From Strigamia acuminata (taxonomy: Eukaryota > Arthropoda > Chilopoda > Geophilomorpha > Linotaeniidae), in the NCBI GenBank assembly GCA_949358305.1, contig OX442314.1, positions 8,859,060-8,923,059 of the forward strand: 64,000 nt of DNA. Reading direction: 5' to 3'. The notes beneath the pieces are model-generated. The model was not told the DNA's origin, searched no databases, and saw nothing but the letters and a program-made list of their open reading frames with translations. Both the position numbers and the translations under genes were made by a program. This document shows positions 13,634 to 25,906 of this stretch, piece after piece; the stretch's first letter is position 1, and every line of letters starts with the position of its first letter.

Positions 13634-13735
13634 TGTAATCTAGCGCGAAAATATCTACCGCGACACGAATCTGCCGCGACTTTGGAAACTGCAACTACGT
13701 ATATTTTAGGTTTAATTCCTAAGAAGGGCTAACAA
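13634..13735 (-). repeat. ~100-bp dispersed repeat, copy 1
   Basis: The minus strand here matches 43611-43710 closely: gcccttcttaggaattaaac, then aaagtcgcgg and a terminal gcgctagat word. At 43.5 kb the repeat sits inside an element with tagcgcga inverted ends, so this is probably a fragment of the same MITE family. Confidence 0.75.
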
Positions 13736-14035
13736 CTTATGGGGTGCATTAATGCACCAAAATAATCACACAGGTAGCTGATAGTCCTGGTTCTGATTTT
13801 GCTCTGCTTTTCACTTGGAGGCAATTCTGTTTGGCAAATCTCCTTCTTGCAGCTGTCCGTCAACGTCTGAACATGTATGCAAGAAGAAAGTGTCAGCGCA
13901 AGGTGTAAAAGGGTTGCGAGTCCCACCTTTGTTGTTTCTTAAGGCCTTGAAATACTTATATCTGGCCCGACCACAACCGGTAACATAAAATCTACATGCT
14001 CACTTGTCAGAATTGAGTTGCAGTGTTCAGACTAA

Positions 14036-14240
14036 AACAGATGAAATTATTACACAGTCGAAACTCTTTATAACGAATCGCAAGGGACCCGAAAAATCGA
14101 TTTGGTATAATGAGAATTCGTTATACCATATTTTTGCAATAGTACGGTATTGTAACAAACGAAAAACCGAAATTGTAATTGCTGACAAAAATGGCAATTT
14201 TGAATAAGAGCCGCGGCTCTTAATCGATACAATACGGTAG
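14036..14240. mobile_element. pogo/Tigger-like fragment plus repeat
   Basis: The stretch starts cagtcgaaactctttataac and contains gttatacca in inverted arrangement, the style of pogo/Tigger ends. It is followed by a block (14140-14240) with gccgcggctctt and attgctgacaaaaatgg words. The same block, in reverse, flanks the MITE at 46743-47098, which evidently inserted into another copy. Confidence 0.55.
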
Positions 14241-15099
14241 TTTTATTTATTTATTTTTTTTTTCTAAATTATTTATTATTTCCTGTATTTCTCAGAAATT
14301 TAAATCAAGACTAATAATACCAGTTTGCTGTTCACGGTCATGAAGAAAATGCATCACTTATTCACTTGCACGGTCATGGTAGTGAACGGCGGTTAAAAAA
14401 TGTCAAGAATTCGAATAATCAGCTTTAACGGATTTAAAATACAATTTTTTTTTTAAAAAAAAGATTAATTTTTATTATTTAATTTCTCAAGGTTTAATTC
14501 CGATTTAACTATATAAGGGCAAAAATATTTAGGAATTTAATCATCGTGACCGAGTTGTTAGGGTTAAATATTGCCCAGTGACGCTTCCGCATTTGGATGT
14601 TTAGTCAGCCCACAATTCACATTTTCCAGTTTCGTATTTTTTTTCCTCACAATAAAATAAGAAAAAAATAAAAAATAAAAAATATATAAAATAAAAAATA
14701 CATATATATATTTTCATACGAGATATGAAAATCCGCAATCCTTTACTACGGGAAATGTTTTTTGAATTCTTAAGCTCGGATTACGTAACGAATATTTGAA
14801 TTCCTGAGTTACCAACACAAAATAAAAAATTAAATTTACGTAATCAAAATCCAACATTCGAAAAACTAAAATTTAACAACTCTTTTTATTTTTACGAAAA
14901 AAAAATACGTATTTTTAATTTTAGTTCATTCCACGTCCGCTTGGGATCTCGCGTCGTCCGCCATGTTCTCTCTCTAAACTCTCTACATTATTCTCACAGT
15001 AAAACAGAGAATTTGTCTATAGATATTGTAATGTCAATATATGGCCAATGCAAAACTACTTCCCTCACACATTTCCGTTACAATCGTACGGAATAACTC
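14241..15099. other. Intergenic, no gene seen
   Basis: AT-rich DNA with t-runs and a ta-rich patch near 14690. No coding evidence. Confidence 0.4.
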
Positions 15100-15129
15100 G
15101 TGTTTTTAGAAATTTCACCTAAAAAAAAA

Positions 15130-15333
15130 ATGGCGGTCACTAAGTTACCCGTTAAAGAATTTTTCCACTTTATTTTCCAGATACATAAATGGCAACCTGT
15201 CTTAAACGACGGCAAATATGTACAAATTTGTGATGAAACTCGTTTGACTAGTTCGGATGATAAATATTATGGCGTTGTGTTGCCATGCAGGTTTTCAGAG
15301 GTTCCAATTTCTCTCGCCAGGTGGCGCGTGTGA
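15130..15333 (+). CDS. Uncertain short ORF
   Basis: An ATG in good context (aaaATGgcg at 15130) opens a 67-codon frame beginning MAVTKLPVKEFF and ending SLARWRV. The internal tattttccag at about 15170-15180 looks like a 3' splice site, so the frame may straddle an exon boundary. I recognise no family and see no partner exons. It could be a gene fragment or chance. Confidence 0.2.
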   Translation: MAVTKLPVKEFFHFIFQIHKWQPVLNDGKYVQICDETRLTSSDDKYYGVVLPCRFSEVPISLARWRV

Positions 15334-15834
15334 AAATAATAATGTTGTTCATTTGGGGTTAAATTTTCTTGTTTTTAAATTTAAAAAGAATAATTTCTAG
15401 TCAAATTAAATCGGTTAATTTGTGTGTTTGCTTTTTGTGTGGATTTGTTTTTGTTTTGTTTGTTGATATTCAAGGCCATTAAAACAGATGGGAAGGCTGA
15501 AACAATATTGAATCGAGATGGGAAAAAAATATCTTTGTTTTGTCTTTGATGTTTTAAAACAAAAAAGAAAAAGTGAGTTCAATTTGAAACACATGTGGAT
15601 CACATTACTTTATACAAATTTAGTCGTGGCACCATTCCAAGCACACCCACTCAATTCTTTCTGTTCCAATATTGGAAGTCAACAAAAGTTGATTTTTGGA
15701 AAGGGGGGGGGGGGGAGGGGGGGCGGTTAATAATTAATATTAATTTTTTTTAATTTTTTAATTTTTTAAAAATTGGAAATTTTTTGTTGAAATTAAAAAT
15801 AATTTATGGGCATATAAAGCAAGTTTTTATGCAA

Positions 15835-16560
15835 ATAAAATTGTTTTTGGCAAATAAAACGGTTTTACAGCCAAATAAAACGGTTTTACAGCCAAATAAA
15901 ACGGTTTTACAGCCAAATAAAACGGTTTTACAGCCAAATAAAACGGTTTTACAGCAAAATAAAACAGTTTTACAGCATAATAAAAGTTTTTTTTTTGCTA
16001 ATAAAACAGTTTTTTTTTGCTAATAAAACAGTTTTTTTTTGGTAAAAAAAAAAGTTTTTTTCGTAATAAAACAGTTTTTATCCTAATAAAACAGTTTTTA
16101 TGCTAATAAAACAGTTTTTATGCTAATAATACAGTTTTTATGCTAATAAAACAGATTTTATGCTAATAATACAGTTTTTTTTTGCTAATAAAACAGTTTT
16201 TTTTTGGTAAAAAAAAAAGTTTTTTTCGTAATAAAACAGTTTTTATCCTAATAAAACAGTTTTTATGCTAATAAAACAGTTTTTATGCTAATAATACAGT
16301 TTTTATGCTAATAAAACAGTTTTTATGCTAATAATACAGTTTTTATGCTAATAAAACAGTTTTTATGCTAATAATACAGTTTTTATGCTAATAAAACAGA
16401 TTTTTTTGCTAATAAAACAGTTTTTTTTTGCTAATAAAACAGTTTTTTTTGCTAATAAAACAGTTTTTTTTTGCTAATAAAACAGTTTTCTTTTGCTAAT
16501 AAAACAGTTTTTTTTGCTAATAAAACAGTTTTTTTTTGCTAATAAAACAGTTTTCAGCAA
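15835..16560. repeat. Minisatellite, taataaaacagtttttatgc unit
   Basis: About 35 copies of a 20-22 bp unit, taataaaacagtttttatgc, with variants in the T-run. The left end has a ccaaataaaacggttttaca variant repeated perfectly about five times. A larger block containing ggtaaaaaaaaaag recurs at 16041 and 16206, so part of the array was duplicated as a 165-bp block. Looser related repeats continue to about 16900. Confidence 0.92.
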
Positions 16561-16917
16561 ATAAAACCGTTTTTCTGGTGACATAGGTAAATAAAATCAA
16601 AAATTTTAGTATTTTACCAATGTAAACAATGTTTTCAACAGAAAAACAATTGTTTTCGACATTTAAAACAAGTTCATATCAACATATAAAACAAGATGTT
16701 TCCACAAATAAAATCTTTTCCACTGTGGTCATAAAAAAAAACGGTATTTTCCACATGAAAACAGCCATTTCCATAATGAAAACAGTATTTTCCCCCTGAA
16801 AACAGCCATTTCAACAATAAAAACAGCCATTTCTATCATAAACACAGACATTTCTGTCAAGAAAACCGTATTTTCCACATAAAAACACAAATAAAAACAC
16901 TTTTTACACCAATAAAT

Positions 16918-16948
<31 letters not shown>

Positions 16949-16981
16949 CAAAAAACAAAAAAAAATAAAAATAATATTTAC

Positions 16982-17165
16982 CTCCTTTCGGCCGACACAC
17001 GAACCAATAAATAAGTCCCGCGACAGCGATCGCTGCCAACGTCGCGAAAAACGTGCCGAGCACGCTGCCCGCAATATCCCCCGATGTGAAGCACTCGCCG
17101 GGCTCATCCCCTCGCACAGCCGACACCAACAACACAACCGCCGCCAACTTCAAAATCCCAGCCAT
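16982..17165 (-). CDS. First exon, single-pass membrane protein
   Basis: The minus-strand ATG at 17165 has a strong context (gaaaATGgct) and opens 61 codons up to a consensus donor (gtaaat, 16981 downward), ending in phase 1. The product starts with a signal peptide (MAGILKLAAVVLLVSAVRG), then a very short lumenal stretch with one Cys (DEPGECFTSGD), then a hydrophobic helix (about residues 30-54) ending YWFVCRPKG. It is therefore a type I membrane protein with almost no ectodomain in this exon. I do not recognise the family and could not find later exons; the minisatellite at 15.8-16.9 kb would lie in the next intron. An in-frame upstream ATG at 17195 is less likely because it would place a polar segment before the signal peptide. 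Confidence 0.55.
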
Positions 17166-17195
17166 TTTCTGGGCCGAAAAACCTCGGTAATCCAA

Positions 17196-18378
17196 AACTC
17201 ACGTTCTCAAAAATATTCCTTTCTTCGAATCCACTTTTTCAACATAAATATCTCTCACGTCGGCCAACGTGGACCACAAACAACGCGCATGTTGCGGATC
17301 GAAGCGAATAATTCTGCACTCAGGTGCGCGAGTTGTGCGCAGCCACCACGACCAACGTCAGCCTCGTTTGCGTGCAGGCCACGGCGCATTCGACGGCGCA
17401 TGTACGGGCCTGGAGGGGCATGGCTTCATTAACATTCCTGGGCGCATTCCACGCGTCCTTGGTTCGGTTCGGTTTGCTGCTGCTGCACGTCGTCCAGCCT
17501 ACCGATGGCATGGCCGCGGGCCACGAGTCTTGACTCGCCGCACCCTCGTTCTCGTTCGAGGACTCCGTTTTGCACTTTTGTTTTATTTCGGCTTTTGTGT
17601 CGAAGCGCGATCGAGCGATCTTTGAAATTTGACAGTGACATCCTGTGGCGGCATCTAGCGGCGGGACGATTAAATACTGATTTGGATTTGTTCTGGTTCT
17701 AGATGGGTTTAGGGTTAACACTATTGTAGTTGGGAGTGTTACTATTGTAGTTATTTTATTTTATCACGTATTATTTATTTTTGGAATAAAATAGTAAATT
17801 TTTGTTCGGATTTACTAATGTTTATTTTTGGTTGGAATCGGGTTGTATTACGATCACGTGACTGTATGACTGATTGGTGCGAAGGACGGCCATGTTAGGC
17901 TTAGGTTTTAGTCCATGTGGCAATTTTGAAAAATAATAATTCGTAGATTTTTCAATTCAATTTCAAGTTCAATTTGAAAATGAATGAAATATAATTAAAC
18001 AATAAACTTTCTTAGTAAAAAATTCAAATTTGAACGGGATGTCCAAAATTTCTTCTTAAAAATTCGATTTTCACCTTAAAATTCCATTTTTCTATGAACA
18101 AATTCACTTTTCATTCAAAAACCTTTAAAAAAAATTCAATTTTCATTGAAAAAACTTCGATTTCCATTGAAAAACCTCAATTTCCACCAGTCTTCACTTC
18201 CGAAAGCAACGAAATAATTTGAGTCAGCATTTTGAGCAAACCAAATCGACTTTAATTAACGATTCGCCCGAATGCTTTGCAATACAAAACAATATCGTGG
18301 GTTGTGCCCATTATTTTGTTGGTTTAAATTCAAGACATTATTCTTCTATTCGTTCTTATTCCCAACGTCGTTTTAAAG
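17196..18378. other. GC-richer promoter-like region and spacer
   Basis: Positions 17240-17660 are distinctly GC- and CpG-richer than the surroundings, consistent with a 5' flanking region of the minus-strand exon at 17.1 kb. Four overlapping frames on both strands here contradict each other and none has recognisable domains. From 17700 to 18378 the sequence is AT-rich, with loose aaattcgattttc repeats at 18040-18190. Confidence 0.4.
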
Positions 18379-21300
18379 TTACTTAAAAATCTTCCCCTCG
18401 ACGAACTTTTTCCCACCGAAGTCTCCGGCCCACGCAAAGTACGAGTCCACTAATTTCTTCGTGTCCGCGCTATTTGCGTCCAGTTTCTTCCACGAATACG
18501 ATTCGTAGTCAACTTGCCAATCAGCACTCATCTAGAAAAAATAATGTCATTTTATTTATAAAAATGGCGGAAAATTTTTGATTGCTGTATAAATTATACC
18601 GGGAATGCGAGTTCGTGACCCTTCCACACCCAAACACCAGAAATTGTGCTGTTGTTGTCTTCGCCGAACAAAATAACGCTGGCAAAAGCGTTTTTCCTCA
18701 TCTTGTCTAGGCGCTGAAACATGCCTGGAACAAATAATTCGAGAAATTAGAAGAAAACAATCGAAAAAAAGTAAAATTAAAAATATTATTCCAAAAAACT
18801 TAACAGAAAAAAATTTTTTTTATCTAAAAATTTAGAAAAATTAAAATAAAGCTCGAAAAAACCTAAAACTCTAATGAAATCTCAAACAAAACTAAAAATC
18901 TTCACAAAAAAACCCAAAAATTAAGAAAACCCAAAAGTAAAAATAAAAATATTTCAAAAATTTAACAAAATTTCCAAAAAACTTAACAGAAAATTTTTTT
19001 TTTTAATTTAAAAATTTATAAAAATTCAACTAAAGCTCGAAAAAAACCTAAAACTCTAATGAAAACTCAAATAAAACTAAAAATCTTAACAAAAAAAAAA
19101 AAAAAAAAATGAACAAATAAATTCAGAAACCCCAAAAACATTAAAACAACCATACCCGAAATCAAATTACAGCTCATATACGTCTTGGTCAAATCTTCAG
19201 GATACTTATATTCACAGAACCAAACCGAATAATTCTCCTTATCAAACTTCTGCCAGAAATAAGGAATCGAATCCTTCTCGCTCTCGTTCGAATAAAATCG
19301 CTTAAAATCATCCATATCAAAATTCCTAAAACAAAAAACAAAAATTAACACAAAAACCACCAAAAAACATAAAAAACACAAAAATAACCAAAAAACCAAA
19401 CCCTTTCGGGAACTTCTCAAACGGATCCTTCGATTTCGGAGCGAGTTCCAACTCATCCACATCATTCATCGCCTCCTCCGCCACCTTCTTCTTCTCCTCC
19501 TTCACTTTCTCCTTCTTCTCATCCTTTTTCTTATCCCCCTTTTCGCTTTTCTTCTCTTTAGCGCCCTCTTTCGGCGACTTCCCTTGCAATTCCGCATATT
19601 TCTTCGCTAAAACCACCGAAAAAAACCAAATAAAAACCACAAAATTCAACAATTTCCTCCATTTACCATCGAATTGCGCCATTTTCTCGCACAACTTTCG
19701 CTCCCCGATCACTTTCTTGAACTCGGGTTGATTAACTAGCGTGGAAAACCATCGATTTGTGTTAGCAAATTGGTCTCGGAAGGCAGGTTCGAGTACGTGT
19801 TCGTAAAGCGCGAGCAGCGTGACGGCCACGGTGATGTCCGCTTGCGTGATTCGCTCGCCGACTAGGTAAGTGCGGGTGGAAAAATGGGCGTTAAGCAGCG
19901 CTAAAATTCGCTTGACGTCGTCTTTGGCTCGTTCGGTGGACTGCAATTGTACGAAAAGTCCGTTAGGTGCCGTTTTTGGTGGTGGTTGAGGTTTGCGTCA
20001 CTACTTGTTTGTTGAATTGCATAATTCCGAGGCAAGGGTAGATCCATGTGCAGGACGAGGGAAGAATTTCACTATCGGCTATGTTGATCCATTGCTGGAT
20101 GAGGGATTGGTCTATCGGACTGGTTCCGCGAAGTTGCTCGTTCCCAACTGCAAATATTTTGAAATTTTATTTTTATTTTTATTAATTTTTATTTAATTAA
20201 TTTTTTTCTTTTTCGGGGGGGTTTTTGTCAGCAATTTTCGTTGGTTTTAATTGTATTTGTGCGTACAATTAAATGTATGGGTAGGAAATTGTGTTGGTTT
20301 TTTATATACCTCGTTGTGTTACAAAACTACTCATAAATTTAAGTAGTTTTGCCTTTTCCGGAGGAAATGAAAGTTCATGATGCGTAAAAATTTACACTTT
20401 TGCAGGAATTTTACAGAATTAATTGAATTTTGGGGTGTTAAAAAGGATTTTTCTTCAAAAATATTTGTTTTTACCTTTGAAAACGATGATTTTGAGCAGA
20501 AAATGCATTTTGGAATCATTAAACGTCTACTTTTGGACTTAAATAGGCATTTTGTGTAATAAACAGATTTATTTTTGTGTAAAAACAGCATTAATGTATC
20601 TAAAAAAAAATGCATTTCAGAGTAAAAACGGCATTTCATGATTTTAAAAATGCATTTTACAGCTTATAAACTCAATTTTAGCAACAAAATTGCATTTTTT
20701 TCGAACTAAATCCATCTGAAACACCTAAAACTTATTCAATTTATCCCACATTTCATGTCTACCAGCATTTAAATCCAAAAGCAATTATATTCCAATCAAT
20801 TACGCCTTTAAACTCATTTTAAATGCCCAACAGCGCGACTTGCATTACATCAAACATCTCTCCCAATCGTATTTACCATAATGAGCAATTGCATTACTCT
20901 CAACAATATGTCTTCCATCGCTCGTCTCAAAAGCAGGCACCTAAAAACATAAAAAAAAAATTTAGAAACTTAAAAAAACTAAAAAAAAATCATTTTTTGT
21001 ACAACAAAACAATTCCCGACAGCTAAAATTAGCACGTCGAGTTACAAAACATATTCGTCCACTTTAATCTACCTCAATTTCTTACAAAAATACTCAAAGA
21101 TTGAACAAAGTAAATTTGCCTTTGATAGAGGCCACGTTTGACGGGTCAATGCGCTCCACCAAAACCCACACATTTCATATTCACCTTTCCCAACGGAAAC
21201 TTCTTCAAAAATTCCTCGCTTTTATTCGTTTGGCCAAGCACAAAAGCAGGCGATTCGCACACCGTCTTCACTTTAGCGCCGCTGTATTCAGCGGCGATGA

Positions 21301-21498
21301 GGATCTTATAAGCTCTGAAGTTGCCGGGATACGTGTACAATGTCTGAAATGTACGAAATAACACATTAAACAGCTACATATAAACATTTCGAAGATGGAT
21401 GCGATTATTAGCGGCGAAATTAGTCGTTAGAATCCGTCGATTGCATCGGATTAAACGAGAAATGAAACCGGTCTCACGCTACTTACACCAGACGCCAT
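18379..21498 (-). CDS. EEF1G: Elongation factor 1-gamma (complete, 9 coding exons)
   Basis: Subunit of the cytosolic eEF1B complex, which recharges eEF1A with GTP. CDS exons in transcription order: 21487-21498, 21185-21343, 20877-20940, 20005-20147, 19667-19940, 19402-19606, 19156-19325, 18600-18724, 18379-18531. All phases agree and give 434 aa (human 437). Domains in order: GST N-domain ([17 protein letters not shown], with [15 protein letters not shown] and VESNAIAHY); GST C-domain ([26 protein letters not shown]); Lys/Glu-rich linker ([19 protein letters not shown]); and the conserved EF1G C-domain ([47 protein letters not shown]), ending VEGKIFK. One donor (exon 6, GTTTGG) is unusual, but its phase is right. 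The first coding exon holds only four codons. The gene is divergent from calcineurin B. Confidence 0.97.
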
Positions 21499-21694
21499 CA
21501 CGCCGAATCGGAAAAGGAAGCGAAGAAGGAGACGACGACGTAATTCGCAGTTCCGGTTTGGGCGGCGCATGCGCAGTCGGGTTGGAAAAAATCCTCGCAC
21601 TTAAAGCTTCACGTCCTCTACAAGTCCAGCTCATTGTGATCCAGTCTGTTTTTAAACCTTACCTTTTCTGTCGGAACCGTAACAAATCTCCAAG
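21499..21694. promoter_or_regulatory. Shared bidirectional promoter, EEF1G / calcineurin B
   Basis: Only 196 bp separate the start codon of the minus-strand EEF1G gene (21498) from that of the plus-strand calcineurin B gene (21695). Both promoters and both 5' UTRs must fit here unless upstream untranslated exons exist. The segment is GC-richer (ggcgcatgcgcagtcggg near 21565, an NRF-1-like gcgcatgcgc word) and lacks an obvious TATA box. Confidence 0.65.
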
Positions 21695-24600
21695 ATGGTA
21701 AGCGACACGTTTCGTCACTGGTGGCGAAGCGGATTGAGATGTGTGTGTGTTTTTCAAAGCCATTTTTGCATTTTTCAAGACCGAAAAACGCTCGTTTTAA
21801 TGTCAGCCCCATCTAGGCCTATGTCTTGCTGGAGGTCTATGGGAGGACTCGAATGTTTACCACATTTGGTCATTTAGTTGTTTTTAAATGTTGGATTTGT
21901 GGCTTTGTTTTAATTTTAGGTCGGTTGGGGGTTTTTTTGCCTGGTTATTTTCAATTGAAGGCTTCTGTTTGTTCGTTTTATATTTTTATTTTTGTGATTT
22001 TTTGATGTATTTTCTTGTTTTTCAGAGTTTTTCAAGAAAAAGTTGAGTTGAAAGAATGTGTTGAAATGGTTTCAATCACTGATGTTGACAGGACAGTTTG
22101 TATTGATTAAAGGAGGTCAATCACCCAATTAAATGTGCTGCCCAAAATGAGGTTTTCATGGCCTAGTTTTGTATTTTCATTGATGTATACGCTTCGCTTG
22201 AAAATGATTAATTTTTAACGCAGTCGATGTAGATTTATTACGTTTGCTTTTTTGGTTGTAAAGATATATCGGAGGGACTTTAAAAGCTCGACGCTAATAA
22301 ATATTTTTACTACCGTCGACTTGCCCACGTTCAATTGCTGTTCACATGGAAAACGTAATCGAATGGTTCGGTTATGCGGCTGTTATCGTCGTTTTCCACG
22401 GGGAAAAGACGGACTTACTGCGAAAGACGAAAACTAGCCGGAGTTCGTCTTTTCCCTTGGTAATGGACGGTGGCAAAGGGTTTTTATTGGCGTCTGGATT
22501 GGAGCTGGTGTCACAGTGTGAGACTGACATTAAATAATGATAAAATTAATTTATCGAAGAGATTTGGTTGTAGGTTAATCGCTGTATGAGTTATATGATA
22601 AATTAGTGGATATTTCACAATTGAGTTGGTTTTTTTTTTCAAGTGTTTTATCTGGTTTTATTGCAGGATATTTGATAGATATTTGAGATATCTTGGAATA
22701 TTTTTTTAAACACTGATTTTCTGCATGTGAGAAAAAGCAGTGTTTTTTTAAAACTGACTAATCACCTGCCAATAAATTATAATCAATGTCAGGATTTGAT
22801 GTGATTGCTTCCAACATTACCTGCCAATGTGATTTATATGCAGAAATATAAAATTATTTTTTTTTAAATTTTTTTTTAATCATTTTTAGATTAAATGATT
22901 GGTGTGTTGATGATTTGAGATAAAATTGTAACTGAAACTGCTTTTATTCATGAGGATGTAATAGAAAACTGTAAACCTAATATACCTCAACTTTAGTTTA
23001 TATAATTAATGGCATTAAGGCTTGATTCACATAGTGGGAGATTGAGTTAACCAATCACAAGCTTGTTGTCAACTAAAGCAAATGTATTTAACCACATTTT
23101 GGTCTATGGAGTAACAAAATTCTTGGATGCAGACAGACAGTGAAATAATCATAAACTTTAAACATGCATGTGAAAAAGAAATGCATAATTTCACATTAAT
23201 CACACAGTTTCATTTGCTACTTCTGCCAAAATGTGTAATTATGGTATGCAACAGCCATTGGAGTCTTGAAATGATGTCATTCATGTATAAAAGGCCATAA
23301 ATTTACTTTAAGATGAATTATTCAAGGTTTGTGCAATGGAGATTGCATTTTTTGTGCATTTTTTTTTGTTTTGTTTTGTTTGTAATGTAATAAATGATTA
23401 GGTTTAGTGCTCAGTTTCAGATGAAATTTAAACTTGATGGACTGATTGAATTATTAATTTTTTTTTCTTCTCTTTTTTATAGGGAAATGAGAGCTCCCTT
23501 CCCATGGAGATGTGCTCCAATTGTAAGTATATAAATTGTACACATTTTATTTTTAATGGCTATTGTGTGCTTATTGAAAAGGAAGAGTGGATTGAATGAA
23601 ACTAAAAAACATTTGTAAAGTGTTGTTGAAAGTTTGCTTTACATTCGGTACATTCAAAGTTTCTATAAACAGCGTTGTTTTAATTTTAAAAAACTGTTAT
23701 TTTCTTTTAGATTTAATGTGTGGTTTGGTTTTAAATTGGTTGTTAATGGCTTTGGGGTGGTGGGAGTGTGATTATGTGTTGTGTATGATTATGATTTGTC
23801 GGTAATGACCGGTCATTTTGTTTTATCAATTTCAGTCGATCCAGATGAGATCAAGCGGTTAGGAAAACGGTTTAGAAAGTTGGATTTGGATAATTCAGGG
23901 TCCTTGAGCGTGGAAGAATTCATGTCACTGCCTGACTTGCAACAGAATCCTTTAGTTCAACGTGTTATAGATATATTCGATACAGATGGTAATGGGGAAG
24001 TGGATTTCAAAGGTACGCTATTTGTTGTATTGATTGTGGAATTACAGCGCATGTGTTTCTTTGTTCATTTTCAAGTTTATTTGTAATTACAGAATTCATT
24101 CAGGGCGTGTCCCAGTTCAGTGTCAAAGGAGATAAAGAATCAAAGTTAAGATGTGAGTTGGCGGTGAAGAATTATGTGTTGCGCGTGTTTCGTTAGTGCA
24201 TCGATTGGGTTGAAATTTGCACTTGTAGAATGCCTGAAAGGTCAAGTGCACTGAGTGGGTTTTTATGAAATTCTCAAAGGAAACAATATAAAAATCCTAG
24301 TAGCAGTAGTAGCTGTAGCTTACCCAAAAAGCACGAGTGCACTACAAGTATACCCTAGGAACGGGCCTGTGAAATTGTAAATGTAAAAATGATTTTTTAA
24401 AAATTACGACAAGGGGCAAGGGGGGCGGTTTTTTTTTTTAAGCCCAAGGCGCAAAAAAGTGTTAAGACGGCCCTGCGGATCTAGATCCGTGAACCGAGAT
24501 CAGTCTTCACACTGATCATGGATCTATATTTGCAGCTTCGGATGAAATCCAAAATTTTGAACAAGGTATAAGTAAAGCTGTAGGCGGAAGCGCTCTTTAC

Positions 24601-25906
24601 GAATGCAGCAAGGCTAGCTGAATAGTTATGCTGGTGTTTTAAGGGGCAGAATTTGGCGCTGGGGTGTCTCTAAATGCGTATAGTCTTATGTCTTGGAGGG
24701 TTAATCGATAAAATGCCAATTTTACTAAAAGTAGCCTAAGCAGGCTACGTTCTTTTCCATTAGCGGTGGCCATATTTTTTGTTTTGATTCTTTTAAATGT
24801 TCTTGTCGAATGAATTAACAATTTTTCTTTTTATGATAGTTGCCTTTCGTATTTACGATATGGATAACGACGGATTTATATCAAACGGTGAACTTTTCCA
24901 AGTACTCAAAATGATGGTAGGCAACAATTTGAAAGACACGCAGTTGCAACAGATAGTGGACAAGACGATTTTGTTCGCGGACAAAGACGAAGATGGCAAG
25001 ATCTCATTTGAAGAATTTTGTGCCGTAAGATGATATTTACTCAAAATATTTTTATCCGACAATCCGACCGTTGAGCATGTAATAAGGGCAAAGATGGCTG
25101 CGTGGTCGCTCTTGCATGTGTCTCTGTCTAGGAGGAGGAAAAAAGGTTTACAGTTTGAGTTGTTGAAGTCTGGCAGTTCAAACTTTGCTTCTCATTGACA
25201 TGCAAATCTTGTCCTATAAACTTCGGGTAATCACAGATTTCTAGTCTAGGCATTTCTCCAAACTGCTTTTTTACAGTTTAGATGTTTAATTATAAATTCT
25301 ACACACAGACGGGGGAAGTAGAAAGTATGTTTTTGCTTTTTGCACTTAGTGGAAACCAATAATGTAGAAAATTAACTTAAAAAACTACAGTTCAGAAGTG
25401 GGCAACCTAGTTTTCAATGTAGCCACTGGCAGTGGCAAATGAGAAGTAAAAATTAAAAAAAATACCATGTTAACACGATGTTTATTTAATTTTTTTGTGG
25501 AGCACCATGCATGTTATTATTGATTAATTCGCAAAAATACGGTATTCCTTGGTGTCTCAGCTGCGGCTGCTATTCGAGGGCGACTTTTAATCGGTAAAAT
25601 ACGGTATACAGGGTGTCTCAGAGTTCATGTTACACAGAAATAGGGGGTATAGAAGGCGACCAGGAGGTCACGTTTCCACTAATCAAAAATTCTAAAAAAA
25701 AAAAATTTCCATTTAGTCACAGCCCCAAAAACAATGGAAGATTTCAAATATTGTGCATCACGCATATCTGTTTCTTTAAATACTGCCAACTAATGGGTCC
25801 TTTTAGTAGTTTTTTTCTTCTATAGCCGCTAAATTCAAATTTTTCTTGTGTTTTTCAGATTGTAGGCAACACAGATGTTCACAAGAAGATGGTTGTTGAA
25901 GTATAA
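21695..25906 (+). CDS. PPP3R1: Calcineurin subunit B (complete, 6 coding exons)
   Basis: Ca2+-binding regulatory subunit of the phosphatase calcineurin. CDS exons: 21695-21697 (the ATG alone), 23483-23522, 23836-24012, 24093-24152, 24840-25024, 25859-25906, giving exactly 170 aa, the family length. The protein begins [12 protein letters not shown], so Gly2 is available for N-myristoylation. Four EF-hand loops are visible: [36 protein letters not shown] and [12 protein letters not shown], each with acidic residues at positions 1 and 12. The linker FRIYDMD and the [20 protein letters not shown] segment that binds the catalytic subunit are conserved. It ends HKKMVVEV. A polyadenylation signal aataaa lies at 26536. 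Intron 1 is about 1.8 kb and holds no recognised feature. Confidence 0.97.
24436..24475. repeat. Fragment of hAT-like MITE end in CNB intron 4
   Basis: The stretch aagcccaaggcgcaaaaaag then gtgttaagacggccctg resembles the right end of the MITEs at 45841-46010 and 62082-62227. The other end and a target duplication are not identifiable. Confidence 0.45.

Noticed and set aside
17269-17721. Overlapping frames on both strands in a GC-rich stretch
   Set aside because: Four mutually exclusive frames exist because the region is GC-rich. None shows a domain or splice signals, and promoter DNA is a better explanation.
24360-24480. Possible full hAT-like MITE in calcineurin B intron 4
   Set aside because: Only the right end resembles the family. 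The left end and the 8-bp duplication could not be found.
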